64,000 nucleotides of DNA, from NCBI RefSeq assembly GCF_002113125.1, contig NZ_NEJP01000007.1, positions 248,001-312,000 on the forward strand, written 5' to 3'. Positions 35,671-47,585 of the stretch are shown piece by piece. This DNA is from Pseudomonas sp. B20(2017). Its GTDB lineage: Bacteria; Pseudomonadota; Gammaproteobacteria; Pseudomonadales; Pseudomonadaceae. How positions within the stretch are numbered: the stretch's first letter is position 1; each line of letters opens with the position of its first letter. The notes under the pieces were generated by a model that was not told the DNA's origin, did no database searches, and saw nothing but the letters and a program-made list of their open reading frames with translations. The position numbers and the translations under genes are program-made.

Positions 35671-37608
35671 TCAGCTCAGTTTGAACCCACCCATCTGCCG
35701 CGCCAGATCATCCGCGAGCCGCTGCAGCATCTGACAATCCTCACGACAAGCCCGAACCTCCCCCGCTGTGGCCCGGGCCAGATCGGAAATCCCCTGCACG
35801 TTACGGTTGATCTCCTCGGTCACCGCCGACTGCTCCTCAGTCGCCGTCGCCACCTGATGGTTCATGTCACTGATGCGCTCGACCTGCCCGGTAATCGCAG
35901 TCAAAGAAGCCCCGGTACGCTGGCTCGATTCAACCCCAGTCCCCGTCGCAGCCTGCCCGGTACGCATGGATGACACAGCATTCTCCGCCCCCTGTTTGAG
36001 GCTGCCGATCATCTGCTGAATCTCGTCGGTAGACGCCTGAGTGCGGCGCGCCAGCGTCCGCACTTCATCAGCCACCACCGCAAAACCACGCCCCATATCG
36101 CCGGCCCGCGCCGCCTCGATCGCCGCGTTCAGCGCCAGCAGATTGGTCTGCTCGGACACCCCGCGAATCACCGCCAGCACCTGATCAATCGACGCCACCT
36201 GGTGCGCCAGCTCACCCACCGCGCCGGCAGCAACGCCGATTTCATCGGACATGCTTTCTATATGGCGAATCGACCCGCCAACCACTTCCCGCGCCTGCAT
36301 CGCTTCATCACGGGCGGTTTGCGAGGCGAGCGCCGCGTTACCGGCGTTCTGGGCGATCTCCTGCACGGTCAGGCCCATTTCGTGGACGGCGGTGGCGACC
36401 ATATCGGTCATTTCCTGCTGGCGACCTGAGCGTTCGGCGGTGTTATCCACAACCCTGGCCACCTGGCCGACGGCAACGCGCAGACGTTCGCTGGTGGTCA
36501 GCACTTCGCCGATCATCCCGCGCTGGCTGTCGAGGAAACGGTTAAAGCCCCGAGCGAGGTCGCCCAGTTCATCGGCGCGGCTGGAATCTAACCGGTGAGT
36601 CAAATCTCCACCACCGCTACCGATTGCTACCAGTGCCGCTGTTACCTGACGAATCGGTCGCACCAATCCCTGGGCCAGCCAGATCACCAGCGCCAGACAA
36701 ACAACCGCCACGGCCAGACCGATACCGCTGCTCATCCACATCGCCCGGCGCGCTTCGGCGTAGATCTGCGACTGTGGCACTTCGGCCACCAGGGTCCAGC
36801 CGAGGTCGCGCAAAGGCAGACTGAAGGCGAGGAAGTCTTCGCCATCGCGCTGGAAGCTGCTGTTGGTCGCTACTTTGTGGCCCATGACCGCTTGCGCCGC
36901 ATTGGCGCCGATCTGCTCCGTGAGGGTGCGTTTGCCGCTGAACTGTGCCTCGGGATGAACCTGAATCAAGCCGTCGGAACGCACGAGATAGACCTTGCCG
37001 CGTTCGCCGAAACTGAAGTTGTGGATCAGCTCGGACAGCTCTTTCATGCTCAGCCCAAGGCCCGCAACGCCGACCACTTTGCCGGCCTGCTGCACTTTCA
37101 AATCGATAAACAGCGCCAGCTCTCCGGTGGCCCCGTCGTTGTCGATGTTCAGGGTTCGCTGCTGATTGCTGTCGAGAAACGAGTAGAACCACGCATCGGC
37201 CGGTTTGTCGCGACTGAGGGTGCGATCCAGACCTTTTTCGGTGATGTAGTGATTGGATTCGGTGCCGATGATCAGCGCTGTGAAAGCCTTGTGTTCCGCG
37301 CGGATACCTTCCAGATACTGCGCGAAGCCGGCCGTTTTGCCGGAGTCTTCACCATTGGCCAGCCAGTCGCGGACCATGGTGTTGCTGGCGATGTCTTTGG
37401 CGGCGGTGAGGGGTTGAACGAGGATACGTTCGATGTCGTTGCGCGTCGCTTCGATGCTCGACGGCAACGCCTGTTCGACCAGATAGCTCTGGGCGAGGCG
37501 GTTGACCACCAAGGTATAAATGCCAACCACGATCAAGATGCTGACCAGCAGAGCGGTGCCCATGCCGAGGATCAGCTGCCATTGAATACTGCGACGCCAG
37601 AACTGCAT
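35671..37608 (-). CDS. Methyl-accepting chemotaxis protein with CACHE-like sensor
   Basis: A 645-residue chemoreceptor from the ATG at 37608, with GGGGGTG seven bases upstream; the frame opens 24 codons earlier without a ribosome site. TM1 (about 9-32) is followed by a periplasmic domain of about 250 residues with CACHE-like strands ([39 protein letters not shown]). TM2 (about 288-310), a HAMP domain and the signalling domain follow, with the conserved tip [18 protein letters not shown]. No C-terminal CheR-docking pentapeptide is visible. The ligand is unknown. It lies directly after zapA, across an unusual 13-bp inverted repeat. Confidence 0.92.
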   Translation of the reverse strand: MQFWRRSIQWQLILGMGTALLVSILIVVGIYTLVVNRLAQSYLVEQALPSSIEATRNDIERILVQPLTAAKDIASNTMVRDWLANGEDSGKTAGFAQYLEGIRAEHKAFTALIIGTESNHYITEKGLDRTLSRDKPADAWFYSFLDSNQQRTLNIDNDGATGELALFIDLKVQQAGKVVGVAGLGLSMKELSELIHNFSFGERGKVYLVRSDGLIQVHPEAQFSGKRTLTEQIGANAAQAVMGHKVATNSSFQRDGEDFLAFSLPLRDLGWTLVAEVPQSQIYAEARRAMWMSSGIGLAVAVVCLALVIWLAQGLVRPIRQVTAALVAIGSGGGDLTHRLDSSRADELGDLARGFNRFLDSQRGMIGEVLTTSERLRVAVGQVARVVDNTAERSGRQQEMTDMVATAVHEMGLTVQEIAQNAGNAALASQTARDEAMQAREVVGGSIRHIESMSDEIGVAAGAVGELAHQVASIDQVLAVIRGVSEQTNLLALNAAIEAARAGDMGRGFAVVADEVRTLARRTQASTDEIQQMIGSLKQGAENAVSSMRTGQAATGTGVESSQRTGASLTAITGQVERISDMNHQVATATEEQSAVTEEINRNVQGISDLARATAGEVRACREDCQMLQRLADDLARQMGGFKLS

Positions 37609-37617
37609 GGAGCACCC

Positions 37618-37693
37618 CCAAAGAATAAGAGGCTGAAACACTGCAACAGCCGTGCCGATTGTATACAGCGCAATCGACAATCTTATTCTTTGG
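37618..37693 (-). promoter_or_regulatory. 13-bp perfect inverted repeat between zapA and the chemoreceptor
   Basis: CCAAAGAATAAGA (37618-37630) and TCTTATTCTTTGG (37681-37693) are exact inverse copies 50 bases apart. A second repeat, GATTGT/ACAATC (37657-37662 and 37677-37682), overlaps the outer arm by two bases. In the minus-strand transcript the outer arm runs into the GGGGGTG ribosome site of the chemoreceptor. It could be an attenuator, an RBS-masking hairpin or paired operator sites. Confidence 0.55.
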
Positions 37694-37708
37694 TTGTGCG
37701 CAACCCCA

Positions 37709-38011
37709 TCAACCCTGATTGATGGTCTTGGCGATGGTCTCGACCGTGGCGCTGACTTGCTCTTGGTAACGCTCGAGTTCTTCCTGATGCTGCTTCTTCA
37801 TTTCAATCTGCTGTGAGCACAGATTCATCGCCGCCAGCACCAGCAGGCGGTCGCCGATCAGGGTCGGGTATTTACGCTTGGTGTCGGCCAATGCGGCCTT
37901 GAGCATCAATGCAGCGTCCAGCAGGGTCTGTTCTTCCCCGGCCGGTGCCTTGATCGAATAGTCCTCCCCCATGATGGAGATGACTTTTACCCCTGCTGTG
38001 CCGTGGTTCAT
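37709..38011 (-). CDS. zapA: Cell division protein ZapA
   Basis: A 100-residue ZapA. The globular head ([23 protein letters not shown]) is followed by the conserved helix with [11 protein letters not shown] and a C-terminal coiled coil (about 65-98). ZapA crosslinks FtsZ filaments at the division ring. The ATG overlaps the stop of the upstream TIGR02449-type gene by four bases (38008-38011). In P. aeruginosa this pair precedes 6S RNA and the ygfA/fau gene (as I recall); neither is present here, and a chemoreceptor follows instead. Confidence 0.9.
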   Translation of the reverse strand: MNHGTAGVKVISIMGEDYSIKAPAGEEQTLLDAALMLKAALADTKRKYPTLIGDRLLVLAAMNLCSQQIEMKKQHQEELERYQEQVSATVETIAKTINQG

Positions 38012-38238
38012 GCGCTGACAGGACCGGCGTTGACGCGATCAACCAGGGCCTGGATGCGCGCGGCGGTGGCGCCGTGCTTTTCTTCCTGTTCCATCAGGCT
38101 CAGTTGCAGGCTTTCGTTTTCATCCTTGGCCCGGGCCAGTTCCGTGGACAGGGTCTGGTTGGTTTCCGACAGGGTCTGGTTCTGTTGCACCAGGTCGCTG
38201 ACGAGCTGTTCCAATTGGCTGAGGGATGCTTCCAACAT
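38008..38238 (-). CDS. TIGR02449/ZapB-like small coiled-coil protein
   Basis: A 76-residue protein, almost entirely one coiled coil (MLEASLSQLEQLVSDLVQQN..., with heptad leucines and QTLSETNQTLSTEL). GGAAG lies seven bases before the ATG at 38238. The open frame runs further upstream to 38793, but the ribosome site and family length fix the start. Proteins of this type are always paired with zapA in pseudomonads and resemble ZapB, so a divisome role is likely but not shown. Confidence 0.82.
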   Translation of the reverse strand: MLEASLSQLEQLVSDLVQQNQTLSETNQTLSTELARAKDENESLQLSLMEQEEKHGATAARIQALVDRVNAGPVSA

Positions 38239-38433
38239 TTTGATCTTCCAAGCGTTTTTCAAAGGGCGCGTACGATAAAGAAAAGTCATCGTGGATGCCA
38301 GGATTAAACCGGCGCAAGGCCTTGATTTTCCTGGCGGCCCGACCGTTCTTGCGAGTCTTAGAGACTGTGATCTGCCGATCTGGTTCCTGCACTTCGTCGC
38401 TTGCGTGCAGATGCGACAAATACGCACATGGAC

Positions 38434-38460
38434 TAAAGAGTTCATTCGCCTGACCGATAA
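38434..38460 (+). promoter_or_regulatory. FliA (sigma-28) promoter of the downstream chemoreceptor
   Basis: TAAAGAGT, an 11-base spacer and ACCGATAA match the flagellar sigma-28 consensus TAAAGTTT-N11-GCCGATAA at 13 of 16 positions with exact spacing. It ends 55 bases before the chemoreceptor ATG at 38516. Confidence 0.8.
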
Positions 38461-38515
38461 GTCACCCAACAGCAGTCTCAGCCCGCATGGATGCGGCCCT
38501 TCCTCGGTATCCTCC

Positions 38516-40141
38516 ATGTCCCTTCGCAATATGAATATCGCCCCTCGGGCATTCACCGGCTTCGCCCTTATCGGTGGCCTGATGCTGATCCTCGGCGTGT
38601 TCGCCCTGAACCAGATGAGCAAAATCCGCGCAGCAGGTGAGGATATCGCCAGTGCCAGCGTGCCATCGATCAAGTCGCTGGATGAGTTCACCCAACTGAC
38701 GCTGCGTCTGCGCGTGCTGTCGTATCGTTTGCTGCTCAACCGCGAGCCGGACGTCCAGCAAAAGACCCTCGAACTGTTCGACATGCGCAACAAGCAGATC
38801 GCCGATGCACAACGGGTCTATGAACCGCTCATCGATGGCCCTCAGGAGCGCGCCGCGTACGAACAATATGTGCAGTTGCTGGCTCAGTACCGGCAACTCG
38901 AAGACAGGATGAAAACCCTGTCGCGCAATAACCAGGTCGAAGAGTTGCGGCAGATGCTCAACACCGATTTGCTCGCCAACTCCGAAGCGGTGAATACCGC
39001 CCTCGCGCGCCTGCTGGAGATCAACACCCAACAGATCGCCGAGACCGATCAAGGCGCCGCCAACCAGTATTCGATGTCGTTCACCCTGGTGGTGACGCTG
39101 CTGATCATCGCCACCGGCCTGACCTTCCTGTTCGCCTGGTTGCTGACCGTCAGCATCACCAAGCCAATCGCCAAGGCACTGGATGCGGCGGAAACCATCG
39201 CCGAAGGCAACCTGACCCAGCCGATCCACGTGGATGGCACCGACGAAGCCGGGCGCTTGCTGGCGGCCATGGCCAAGATGCAATCGAAACTGCGCGACAC
39301 CCTGCAGCGGATTTCCGGCTCGGCCACCCAACTGGCCTCTGCCGCCGAAGAGCTGAACAGCGTCACCGACGAAAGCGCTCGCGGCTTGACCCAGCAGAAC
39401 AACGAAATCGAGCAGGCCGCCACGGCGGTCAACGAGATGACCAGCGCCGTGGAAGAAGTCGCGCGCAACGCGGTCAGCACGTCCGAAGCCTCGAAGAACG
39501 CCACCAACTCCGCTGGCGACGGTCGCGATCTGGTGCAGGAAACCGTCAGCGCCATCGAACGCATGAGCGCCGACGTGCAGAGCACTGCGACCCTGATCGG
39601 CGATCTGGCCAACGAATCCCGCGACATCGGCAAGGTGCTGGACGTGATTCGTGGTCTGGCCGACCAGACCAACCTGCTGGCACTGAACGCTGCGATTGAA
39701 GCGGCCCGTGCCGGTGAGGCCGGTCGTGGTTTTGCCGTGGTGGCCGATGAGGTTCGTGCCTTGGCGCACCGCACCCAGCAGTCGACCAGCGAAATCGAGC
39801 GCATGATCGGCAGCATCCAGAGCGGCACCGAACACGCCGTGGACTCGATGCGCAACAGCACCGAACGCGCCGAGTCGACCCTGAACATTGCCCGTGGCGC
39901 CGGTCTGTCGCTGGATACCATCAACAACGCCATCGTCGAAATCAACGAGCGCAATCTGGTGATCGCCAGCGCCGCTGAAGAACAGGCACAGGTTGCACGT
40001 GAAGTGGATCGCAACCTGGTGAACATCCGCGATCTGTCGGTGCAGTCGGCGACCGGCGCGAATCAGACCAGTGCGGCGAGCAACGAGCTGTCGCGCCTGG
40101 CGCTGGATCTGAACAATATGGTTGGGCGGTTTAGCCTCTGA
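38516..40141 (+). CDS. Methyl-accepting chemotaxis protein with four-helix-bundle sensor
   Basis: A 541-residue chemoreceptor from the ATG at 38516. A later in-frame ATG (38531) is possible, and the longer frame from 38291 would start inside the sigma-28 promoter. TM1 is about 13-33. The periplasmic part (about 34-185) is helical, of the 4HB_MCP type ([20 protein letters not shown]). TM2 is about 190-212, HAMP about 213-266, and the signalling domain has [20 protein letters not shown]. It is short of a CheR pentapeptide. The ligand is unknown. The promoter class indicates co-expression with late flagellar genes. Confidence 0.92.
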   Translation: MSLRNMNIAPRAFTGFALIGGLMLILGVFALNQMSKIRAAGEDIASASVPSIKSLDEFTQLTLRLRVLSYRLLLNREPDVQQKTLELFDMRNKQIADAQRVYEPLIDGPQERAAYEQYVQLLAQYRQLEDRMKTLSRNNQVEELRQMLNTDLLANSEAVNTALARLLEINTQQIAETDQGAANQYSMSFTLVVTLLIIATGLTFLFAWLLTVSITKPIAKALDAAETIAEGNLTQPIHVDGTDEAGRLLAAMAKMQSKLRDTLQRISGSATQLASAAEELNSVTDESARGLTQQNNEIEQAATAVNEMTSAVEEVARNAVSTSEASKNATNSAGDGRDLVQETVSAIERMSADVQSTATLIGDLANESRDIGKVLDVIRGLADQTNLLALNAAIEAARAGEAGRGFAVVADEVRALAHRTQQSTSEIERMIGSIQSGTEHAVDSMRNSTERAESTLNIARGAGLSLDTINNAIVEINERNLVIASAAEEQAQVAREVDRNLVNIRDLSVQSATGANQTSAASNELSRLALDLNNMVGRFSL

Positions 40142-40159
40142 GACAGAAGCCCCCCTTTT

Positions 40160-40305
40160 GATCATTCCCACGTCGAGAGGTTGATCGTTCCCACGCTCTG
40201 CGTGGGAATGAAGCCCGGGACGCTCCGCGTCCCAAAAGCGGACGCAGAGCGTCCATTGAGGCATTCCCACGCGGACGGTTCGACGCCTCGACGTGGGAAC
40301 GATCG
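40160..40305. repeat. Palindromic repeat, family B (copy 4)
   Basis: The same nested palindrome as at 21194, with outer arms ATTCCCACGTCGA...TCGACGTGGGAACGATC and inner GATCGTTCCCACGCTCTGCG. It fills half of the 278 bases between the chemoreceptor and the antiporter gene. Confidence 0.85.
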
Positions 40306-40419
40306 CCTCCTCTGGTACAAAACCTTTTTGACAGCATCACATTTCAACAGGTTAGAATCGCTGGCACGCAGACTGCATGGTCAGTTTGCGCCCGTCTTTC
40401 CGCTTCTGGAGTACTGCCT

Positions 40420-42162
40420 TTGAATGCGACGACCATCAACAGCCTGTTCTTGATCGGCGCGTTGCTGGTAGGCGCAAGCATTCTTGTCAGCTCCCTTTCT
40501 TCCCGTCTCGGCATCCCGATTCTGGTGATCATCCTTGCAGTTGGCATGACTGCCGGGGTGGATGGCGGCGGCATCATTTTCGATAACTACCCGACGGCCT
40601 ATCTGGTCGGCAACCTCGCACTGGCAGTGATCCTGCTCGACGGCGGCTTGCGCACCCGGGTGTCGAGTTTCCGCGTGGCCCTGTGGCCGGCCTTGTCGCT
40701 GGCGACGGTCGGCGTCCTTATTACCACCGGCCTCACCGGCATGGCCGCCGCCTGGCTGTTTGATCTCAATCTGATCCAAGGCCTGCTGATCGGCGCCATC
40801 GTCGGTTCCACAGACGCCGCTGCGGTGTTCTCGCTGCTCGGCGGCAAGGGCCTGAACGAGCGGGTGACCGCCAGCCTGGAAATCGAGTCCGGCAGCAACG
40901 ACCCGATGGCAGTGTTCCTCACCGTGACCCTGATCGACATGCTCGCCAGCGGCCAGACCGGCCTGCACTGGAGCCTGCTGACCCATCTGATCCGCGAGTT
41001 CGGCATCGGTGGCGTGATCGGCCTCGGCGGTGGCTGGCTGATGCTGCAACTGGTCAACCGGATCAACCTCGCCACCGGTCTCTATCCGATTCTGGTGATC
41101 GCCGGCGGCCTGGTGGTGTTCGCCCTGACCAACGCCCTGCACGGCAGCGGCTTCCTCGCCGTGTACCTGTGCGGTCTGGTGATCGGCAATCGTCCAGTGC
41201 GCAGCCGCCACGGCATCCTGCACATGCTCGATGGCATGGCGTGGCTGGCGCAGATCGGCATGTTCCTGGTGCTGGGCCTGCTGGTCACCCCGCATGACTT
41301 GCTGCCGATCGCCGTGCCGGCGCTGGGTCTGGCGCTGTGGATGATTCTGTTCGCACGGCCGCTGTCGGTGCTGGTCGGGCTGCTGCCGTTCAAGGCCTTT
41401 CATGGCCGCGAAAAGGCGTTCATTTCCTGGGTCGGCCTGCGTGGCGCAGTACCGATCATTCTGGCGGTGTTCCCGCTGATGGCCGGGCTGCCGAATGCAC
41501 AGCTGTACTTCAACCTCGCCTTCTTCATCGTGCTGGTGTCGCTGCTGGTGCAGGGCACGAGCCTGCCGTGGGTGGCCAAGCTGCTGAAGGTGACGGTGCC
41601 GCCGGAGCCGGCGCCGATCTCCCGCGCCGCCCTGGAAGTACACGTCACCAGCGAGTGGGAACTGTTCGTTTACAAACTCGGCGCGGAAAAATGGTGTATT
41701 GGTTCGCCCCTTCGCGAGCTGAAAATGCCCGAAGGCACACGTATCGCTGCCCTGTTTCGCGGTCAGCAACTGCTCCATCCGTCGGGTAGTACGGTGCTGG
41801 AAGTCGATGATTTGCTGTGTGTTATCGGCCATGAACACAACCTTCCGGCCCTCGGAAAACTGTTCAGCCAGGCGCCGCAACGCGGCCTCGATCTGCGCTT
41901 CTTCGGCGACTTCGTACTCGAAGGAGACGCCCAGCTCAAAGCGGTTGCCGCCCTGTATGGCCTTCCGGCAGAAGGCATCGATCCGGACATGACCCTGGGC
42001 CACTTCATTGCCCAGAAAGTCGGCGGTGCACCGATCGTTGGCGACCAGGTGGAATGGAACAACACCCACTGGACAGTTGCGGTCATGGACGGGAACAAGA
42101 TCGGCAAAGTGGGCGTCAGATTCCCCGAAGGAAGTCGCCCGGGCCCCGGACTCTTCCTCTAA
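40420..42162 (+). CDS. cvrA: Potassium/proton antiporter CvrA (NhaP2)
   Basis: A 580-residue CPA1-family antiporter. It starts at a TTG (40420) with GGAG eight bases upstream. About 12 membrane helices span residues 5-390, including the ion-site segment [16 protein letters not shown] and [13 protein letters not shown] (Asn-Asp). A cytoplasmic TrkA-C/RCK-C domain (about 400-480) is followed by a CorC/HlyC-like C-terminal domain. These proteins export K+ in exchange for H+ and control cell volume at low osmolarity. It matches PAO1 PA5021. mscK follows 34 bases downstream, a coherent osmoregulation pair. Confidence 0.92.
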   Translation: MNATTINSLFLIGALLVGASILVSSLSSRLGIPILVIILAVGMTAGVDGGGIIFDNYPTAYLVGNLALAVILLDGGLRTRVSSFRVALWPALSLATVGVLITTGLTGMAAAWLFDLNLIQGLLIGAIVGSTDAAAVFSLLGGKGLNERVTASLEIESGSNDPMAVFLTVTLIDMLASGQTGLHWSLLTHLIREFGIGGVIGLGGGWLMLQLVNRINLATGLYPILVIAGGLVVFALTNALHGSGFLAVYLCGLVIGNRPVRSRHGILHMLDGMAWLAQIGMFLVLGLLVTPHDLLPIAVPALGLALWMILFARPLSVLVGLLPFKAFHGREKAFISWVGLRGAVPIILAVFPLMAGLPNAQLYFNLAFFIVLVSLLVQGTSLPWVAKLLKVTVPPEPAPISRAALEVHVTSEWELFVYKLGAEKWCIGSPLRELKMPEGTRIAALFRGQQLLHPSGSTVLEVDDLLCVIGHEHNLPALGKLFSQAPQRGLDLRFFGDFVLEGDAQLKAVAALYGLPAEGIDPDMTLGHFIAQKVGGAPIVGDQVEWNNTHWTVAVMDGNKIGKVGVRFPEGSRPGPGLFL

Positions 42163-42196
42163 ACTGCGTCCACCATCACTTGCTTGACCGGTCTCT

Positions 42197-45100
42197 ATGC
42201 CTACCCTGCGCTCCTTTTTCGTCGCGGCCCTGCTGGGCCTGAGTCTTTCCGTCGGCCCGCTGCAAGCCGCCGAACCGCCGTCCAGCGAAGCCGTGCAGGC
42301 CAGCCTGGACAAGATCGCCGACAGCAAACTGCCCGACGCCGATAAAAAGACCCTGCAAACGGTCCTGCAAAACACGCTGAACCAGCTCAACAATCGGCGT
42401 GACTATGAACAGAAGCTGATCGACCTCAAGCAGCAACTGGCCACTGCACCGAAGCAGACCATCGAGAACGCGCGCGAACTGACCCGCCTCAAGGCCAGCG
42501 CCGTGGTGCCGGTGGCGCAACGCTTCCCCAAGGAAAACATCCAGCAGCTGGAGCAGATGCTCACCGAGCGCTCGACCCAGCAAAGCGACCTGCAAAAAGC
42601 CCTGGCCGAAGCCAACAGCCTGATCATCACCGCCCAGACCCGTCCCGAGCGCGCCCAGGCAGAAATCGCCAGCAGCCAGACACGCATCCAGCAGATCAAC
42701 AACATCCTCAAGACCGGCAAAGACGCCGGCAAGACCGTGAGCGCGGAGCAACGCGACCAGCTCAACGCCGAGCTGGCCGCCCTGAACGCGCTGATCCCGC
42801 TGCGTCGTCAGGAACTGGCCGGCAACAACCAGTTGCAGGATCTGGGCAACAGCCAGCATGACCTGCTTTCGGAGAAGTCCGACCGTCTGGACCGCGAAAT
42901 TCAGGAACTGCAAACCCTGATCAACCAGAAACGTCTGGCGCTGTCTCAGGAAACCGTGACCCAGCAATCGATCGAAGCGCAGAAGTCTGGCGGCAGCACT
43001 CTGCTCGCCACCGAAAGCGCGGCCAACCTCAAACTCTCCGATTACCTGCTCAAAAGCACTGACCGCCTCAACGAACTCACCCAGCAGAACCTGCAGACCA
43101 AACAGCAACTGGACAGTCTGACCCAGAGCGATTCGGCCCTCGACGAGCAGATCAACGTGCTCAAGGGCAGCCTGCTGCTGTCGAAAATTCTCTATAAGCA
43201 GAAACAGGCCTTACCGCGACTCAAGGTCGACCGTGACCTGGCGGATCAGATCGCCGACATTCGCCTGTACCAGTTCGAAGTCAGCCAGCAGCGTGAACTG
43301 CTGAGCAACCCGACAACCTACGTCGACAACCTGCTGTCGACCCAGCCACCGGAACAGGTCACGCCGCAGCTTCGCAAGAACCTGCTGGAACTGGCCAACA
43401 CCCGCGCCGATTTGCTGGAGCGCCTGAACCGCGAGCTGAGCGCGATGCTCAACGAGTCGATCACCCTGCAACTGAACCAGAAACAACTGTTAAGCACCGC
43501 GCAAAGCCTGCGCGCAACGCTTGATGAACAGATGTTCTGGATTCCCAGCAACAAGCCGCTAGACACCGAATGGATGCGCGGCGTACCAGAGCGCCTCAAG
43601 CGTCAGATCGACACCCTGCCGCTGGCCTCAAGCTTGAGCGAACTGACCGACGGCTTGACGCAACGACCGCTGTTGTTCCTGCCGCTGGCGCTGCTGATCG
43701 GCGCGCTGCTGTGGCGCCGCAAACAGCTGTACTCACGCCTGAACAAGGTTCACCAGGACATCGGCCACTTCAAGCGTGACAGCCAATGGCACACGCCGCA
43801 GGCGATCCTGATCAATATTCTGCTGGCAATGCCGGTGGCGCTGGGCCTTGCGCTGTGCGGGCTGGCGTTGCAGATCGACGCCCGCGGGCAGAACGCCAAC
43901 ATGGGCGCGGCGCTGTTGCAAATGGCCCAGGCGTGGCTGGTGTTCTACACCGCCTACCGCATCCTTGCTCCAGGCGGCGTGGCCGAACTGCACTTCCGCT
44001 GGGAAAAGCCACAGGTCGAATTCCTGCAGGGCTGGGTGCGTCGCCTAGGACTGGTGGTCATGGCGCTGGTGGCGGTGGTGGCGGTTGCCGAACTACAACC
44101 GGCGGCGCTGGCCGACGACGTGATCGGCATGCCGGTGGTTTTGACCTGCTACGCACTGATGGCGTGGCTGCTCAGCCGCCTGCTGATCAGCAGCCCGACC
44201 CACGAAAACGCCTCGCTGTTCCGCAAGGCCGTGGGTGTGATGTTCACCCTGCTGCCCATCGCGCTGTTCGTCGCCGTGTGCTTCGGCTACTACTACACCG
44301 CGCTCAAGCTCAGTGACCGCTTGATCAACACCCTGTACCTGCTGATGTTCTGGCTGGTGATCGAAGCGACTTTCGTCCGAGGTCTGGCGGTCGCGGCACG
44401 CCGTCTGGCCTACCAGCGCGCCCTGGCCAAACGTCAGGCCGCGAAAGAAGCCGGCGACGGCGAAGCGGTCATCGAAGAGCCGACCCTGGACATCGAAAAG
44501 GTCAACGAACAGTCCCTGCGCCTGATCCGCCTCGCACTGCTCGGCGGTTTCATCGCCGCGCTGTACTGGGTCTGGGCCGACCTGATCACCGTGTTCTCGT
44601 ACCTCGACAACATCACCCTCTACGAATACACCAGCGGCACCGGCGCCAACATGAGCATGGTGCCGATCAGCATCGGCGACATGCTCGGCGCGCTGATCAT
44701 CATCGGCATCACCTTTGCGCTCGCCCGCAACTTGCCGGGTCTGCTTGAAGTGTTCGTGCTATCGAAACTCAATCTGGCCCAGGGCAGTGCCTACGCGACC
44801 ACGACGCTGCTGTCGTACGTGATCGCCGGGGTCGGTTTCGTCTCGACCCTGTCGACCCTCGGCGTCAGCTGGGACAAGTTGCAATGGCTGGTGGCGGCGC
44901 TGTCGGTAGGCCTAGGTTTCGGCATGCAGGAGATCTTCGCGAACTTCATCTCCGGCATCATGATCCTGTTCGAACGCCCGGTGCGGATCGGTGACACCAT
45001 CACCATCGGCAACCTCTCCGGTACGGTGAGCAAGATCCGCATCCGCGCCACGACCATCACCGACTTCGACCGCAAGGACATCATTGTCCCGAACAAAACG

Positions 45101-45550
45101 TTCATCACCGGGCAACTGATCAACTGGTCGCTGACCGACACCATCACCCGGGTGACCCTGAAACTCGGCGTGGACTACGGTTCCGATCTGGATCTGGTCA
45201 AGGAACTGCTGCTCAAGGCCGCCCGGGAAAACCCGCGCGTGCTCAAGGAACCCGAGCCGCACGTGTACTTCCTCAATTTCGGCGAAAGCACCCTCGATCA
45301 CGAATTGCGCATGCATGTGCGTGATCTCGGCGACCGCAACCCGGTACTCGATGAGGTCAACCGCTTCATCAACCGCGAGTTCAAGAAGCAGCACATCAAC
45401 ATCTCGTTCCGCCAGATGGAGGTTTACCTGAAGAACCTGCATGGCCAGGAATACAAGATGGTGCCGATCGAGCCGGAAACCAAAACCATCGTGCCGGTCA
45501 GCGACGAGCAAAAACCACTGCAAGAGCCGCCGCCCGCCAAACTCGACTAA
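42197..45550 (+). CDS. mscK: Mechanosensitive channel MscK (KefA)
   Basis: A 1,117-residue MscS-superfamily channel with a cleavable signal (residues 1-25, ending LQAAEP). A long periplasmic coiled-coil domain (about 26-480) is followed by several membrane helices from about 495. The MscS core lies at about 870-1080, with the pore-lining helix and the signature GLGFGMQEIFANFISGIMIL followed by IRIGDTITIG-like residues (Arg-Ile-Gly-Asp-Thr-Ile). The soluble C-terminal cage ends in a charged tail. It opens on membrane tension to release ions during hypo-osmotic shock. It follows cvrA closely, as in PAO1 PA5021-PA5022. Confidence 0.95.
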   Translation: MPTLRSFFVAALLGLSLSVGPLQAAEPPSSEAVQASLDKIADSKLPDADKKTLQTVLQNTLNQLNNRRDYEQKLIDLKQQLATAPKQTIENARELTRLKASAVVPVAQRFPKENIQQLEQMLTERSTQQSDLQKALAEANSLIITAQTRPERAQAEIASSQTRIQQINNILKTGKDAGKTVSAEQRDQLNAELAALNALIPLRRQELAGNNQLQDLGNSQHDLLSEKSDRLDREIQELQTLINQKRLALSQETVTQQSIEAQKSGGSTLLATESAANLKLSDYLLKSTDRLNELTQQNLQTKQQLDSLTQSDSALDEQINVLKGSLLLSKILYKQKQALPRLKVDRDLADQIADIRLYQFEVSQQRELLSNPTTYVDNLLSTQPPEQVTPQLRKNLLELANTRADLLERLNRELSAMLNESITLQLNQKQLLSTAQSLRATLDEQMFWIPSNKPLDTEWMRGVPERLKRQIDTLPLASSLSELTDGLTQRPLLFLPLALLIGALLWRRKQLYSRLNKVHQDIGHFKRDSQWHTPQAILINILLAMPVALGLALCGLALQIDARGQNANMGAALLQMAQAWLVFYTAYRILAPGGVAELHFRWEKPQVEFLQGWVRRLGLVVMALVAVVAVAELQPAALADDVIGMPVVLTCYALMAWLLSRLLISSPTHENASLFRKAVGVMFTLLPIALFVAVCFGYYYTALKLSDRLINTLYLLMFWLVIEATFVRGLAVAARRLAYQRALAKRQAAKEAGDGEAVIEEPTLDIEKVNEQSLRLIRLALLGGFIAALYWVWADLITVFSYLDNITLYEYTSGTGANMSMVPISIGDMLGALIIIGITFALARNLPGLLEVFVLSKLNLAQGSAYATTTLLSYVIAGVGFVSTLSTLGVSWDKLQWLVAALSVGLGFGMQEIFANFISGIMILFERPVRIGDTITIGNLSGTVSKIRIRATTITDFDRKDIIVPNKTFITGQLINWSLTDTITRVTLKLGVDYGSDLDLVKELLLKAARENPRVLKEPEPHVYFLNFGESTLDHELRMHVRDLGDRNPVLDEVNRFINREFKKQHINISFRQMEVYLKNLHGQEYKMVPIEPETKTIVPVSDEQKPLQEPPPAKLD

Positions 45551-45559
45551 CCGGACTAA

Positions 45560-47062
<1,503 letters not shown>

Positions 47063-47143
47063 GCGGGAACGACTGAACCTTGATAATCGATCCGTACGGC
47101 TCCAGATCAGTCGTACGATCCCGTTTTATTCACCGAGCTGATC

Positions 47144-47578
47144 ATGACCGACCCACTCCTCATCCCCTGCCCCTCCTGCAACGGCCTCAACCGCATCCCC
47201 GCCGAGCGCCTCAATGACCACCCGAAGTGCGGCCGCTGCAAGTCCGAAGTGCTGTTGAACAAACCGTTTGAACTCAAGCAAGGCGATTACGCCAGTCAGA
47301 TCAAGGGCGATCTGCCATTGCTGGTGGACGTGTGGGCGGACTGGTGCGGGCCGTGCAAGTCGTTTGCGCCGGTGTTCGAGCAGGCGGCTGCGCAGTTGGC
47401 GGGCAAGTGCCGGCTGGCCAAGCTGGACAGCGAGGCCAATCAGCAGTTGTCGGCGCAGTTGGGGATTCGTTCGATTCCGAGCCTGATTCTGTTCCGCAAC
47501 GGCCGGGAAGTCGCCCGTCAGAGCGGGGCCTTCCCGTTGCCGCAGTTGATGGCCTGGCTGCGCAGCCAGGGCATCTGA
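47144..47578 (+). CDS. trxC: Thioredoxin 2 TrxC
   Basis: A 144-residue thioredoxin with the N-terminal zinc module of TrxC: CPSC at residues 9-12 and CGRC about 17 residues further on. The active site is ADWCGPCKSF, and the cis-proline lies in IRSIPSLILF. It reduces protein disulfides, and the zinc module links its activity to oxidative stress. It stands alone after selO and converges on the parA-like gene, with only seven bases between the two stops. Confidence 0.95.
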   Translation: MTDPLLIPCPSCNGLNRIPAERLNDHPKCGRCKSEVLLNKPFELKQGDYASQIKGDLPLLVDVWADWCGPCKSFAPVFEQAAAQLAGKCRLAKLDSEANQQLSAQLGIRSIPSLILFRNGREVARQSGAFPLPQLMAWLRSQGI

Positions 47579-47585
47579 CAAGGCT

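Noticed and set aside
37619..37708. A 6S RNA gene after zapA
   Set aside because: The gap is only about 100 bases and shows a simple inverted repeat, not the long bulged hairpin of about 180 bases.
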